Positions 6,733-7,025 of a stretch of 7,025 nucleotides of DNA are shown here, in pieces. The position numbers and the translations under genes were made by a program. The notes under the pieces were generated by a model. That model made no database searches. It was not told where the DNA came from and was given only the letters and a program-made list of their open reading frames with translations. The stretch is from Acidobacteriota bacterium (GTDB lineage: Bacteria; Acidobacteriota; Terriglobia; Bryobacterales; Bryobacteraceae): contig JAPKYY010000214.1 in assembly GCA_026394095.1 (NCBI GenBank), positions 1-7,025 on the forward strand, written 5' to 3'. Position 1 is the first letter of the stretch. Each line of letters opens with the position of its first letter.

Positions 6733-7025
6733 ATGGAATCTGTGATGGAAGTTTTACGATTCGACCAATTCGACGCCGGGCCCGGTTTCGAACAGGCCAT
6801 TGATCTCCTCTCCGAACAAGGCGCCGAGTGCCTCGTCGCTGTCATCCGTGGCGGCCTCGATGAAGCCACCCATCTCATCGACCTCGCCTCAGAAGCCAAT
6901 TCCAGCGTCCCCATCGTCATCCTGCTCGAAGACTTCACCCACAGCCTCGCCTCTCAGATCCGCAAAGCGGGGGCCTACGAAGTTCTACCTACTGACAGCA
7001 GCCAACTCGACCTCGACGAAATCAT
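6733..7025 (+). CDS. Partial gene with a degenerate receiver-like (CheY-like) N-terminal domain
   Basis: The frame is open from the ATG at 6733 to the right edge (97 full codons); an in-frame stop at 6709 limits extension upstream. The predicted strand-helix pattern fits the latter part of a response-regulator receiver: ECLVAVIRGG at 32-41, VPIVILLED at 59-67, and AGAYEVLP at 79-86, where receivers typically have PVIxLTA and GAxDYLxKP. The acidic N-terminal pocket, the phosphoacceptor Asp (R39 stands near its place), the switch Thr/Ser and the conserved Lys are not seen, so phosphorylation is unlikely if the assignment is right. The ribosome site is weak; an ATG at 6745, preceded by GGAA, is an alternative start. 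The rest of the protein, which would tell whether it is a regulator or kinase, lies outside the window. Confidence 0.55.
   Translation, partial: MESVMEVLRFDQFDAGPGFEQAIDLLSEQGAECLVAVIRGGLDEATHLIDLASEANSSVPIVILLEDFTHSLASQIRKAGAYEVLPTDSSQLDLDEI

Overview
The window is a moderately GC-rich bacterial chromosome segment with two divergent gene blocks. The left three quarters, on the minus strand, encode the hydrophilic half of respiratory complex I (NDH-1) in the order nuoA-nuoC-nuoD-nuoE-nuoF-nuoG. NuoG is cut off by the left edge. The genes are packed with gaps of 6, 12, -1, 17 and 6 bases, so they almost certainly form one operon. A good sigma-70-type promoter lies just upstream of nuoA. The conserved residues for FMN, NADH, most Fe-S clusters and the quinone site are visible. 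The one gene missing from the usual order is nuoB, which should lie between nuoA and nuoC; only 6 bases separate them here.

The right part, on the plus strand, starts with a short thiS-type sulfur-carrier gene. It is followed, with overlapping ends, by a secreted polysaccharide deacetylase of the NodB/CE4 type. The deacetylase most probably starts at a CTG codon that overlaps the thiS stop codon (CTGA) and sits behind a very strong Shine-Dalgarno sequence. Only this start gives the protein its signal peptide; the first in-frame ATG lies inside that peptide. A gap of about 107 bases follows, then the 5' end of a gene whose N-terminus resembles a degenerate response-regulator receiver domain, cut off by the right edge.

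Taxonomy is inference only. The genome looks Gram-negative-like, respiratory, with C-ending codons in the plus-strand genes. NuoC and NuoD are unfused, and NuoG carries both the N7 motif and a complete double [4Fe-4S] ferredoxin-like domain. I would guess Acidobacteriota (Bryobacter/Solibacter-like) with low confidence.

I see no RNA genes, mobile elements, CRISPR arrays or obvious gene-transfer boundaries. The most useful items for a second look are the absence of nuoB, the extra cluster motif in NuoG, the CTG start and its possible frameshift alternative, the ThiS C-terminus that runs past the diglycine, and the degenerate receiver domain.
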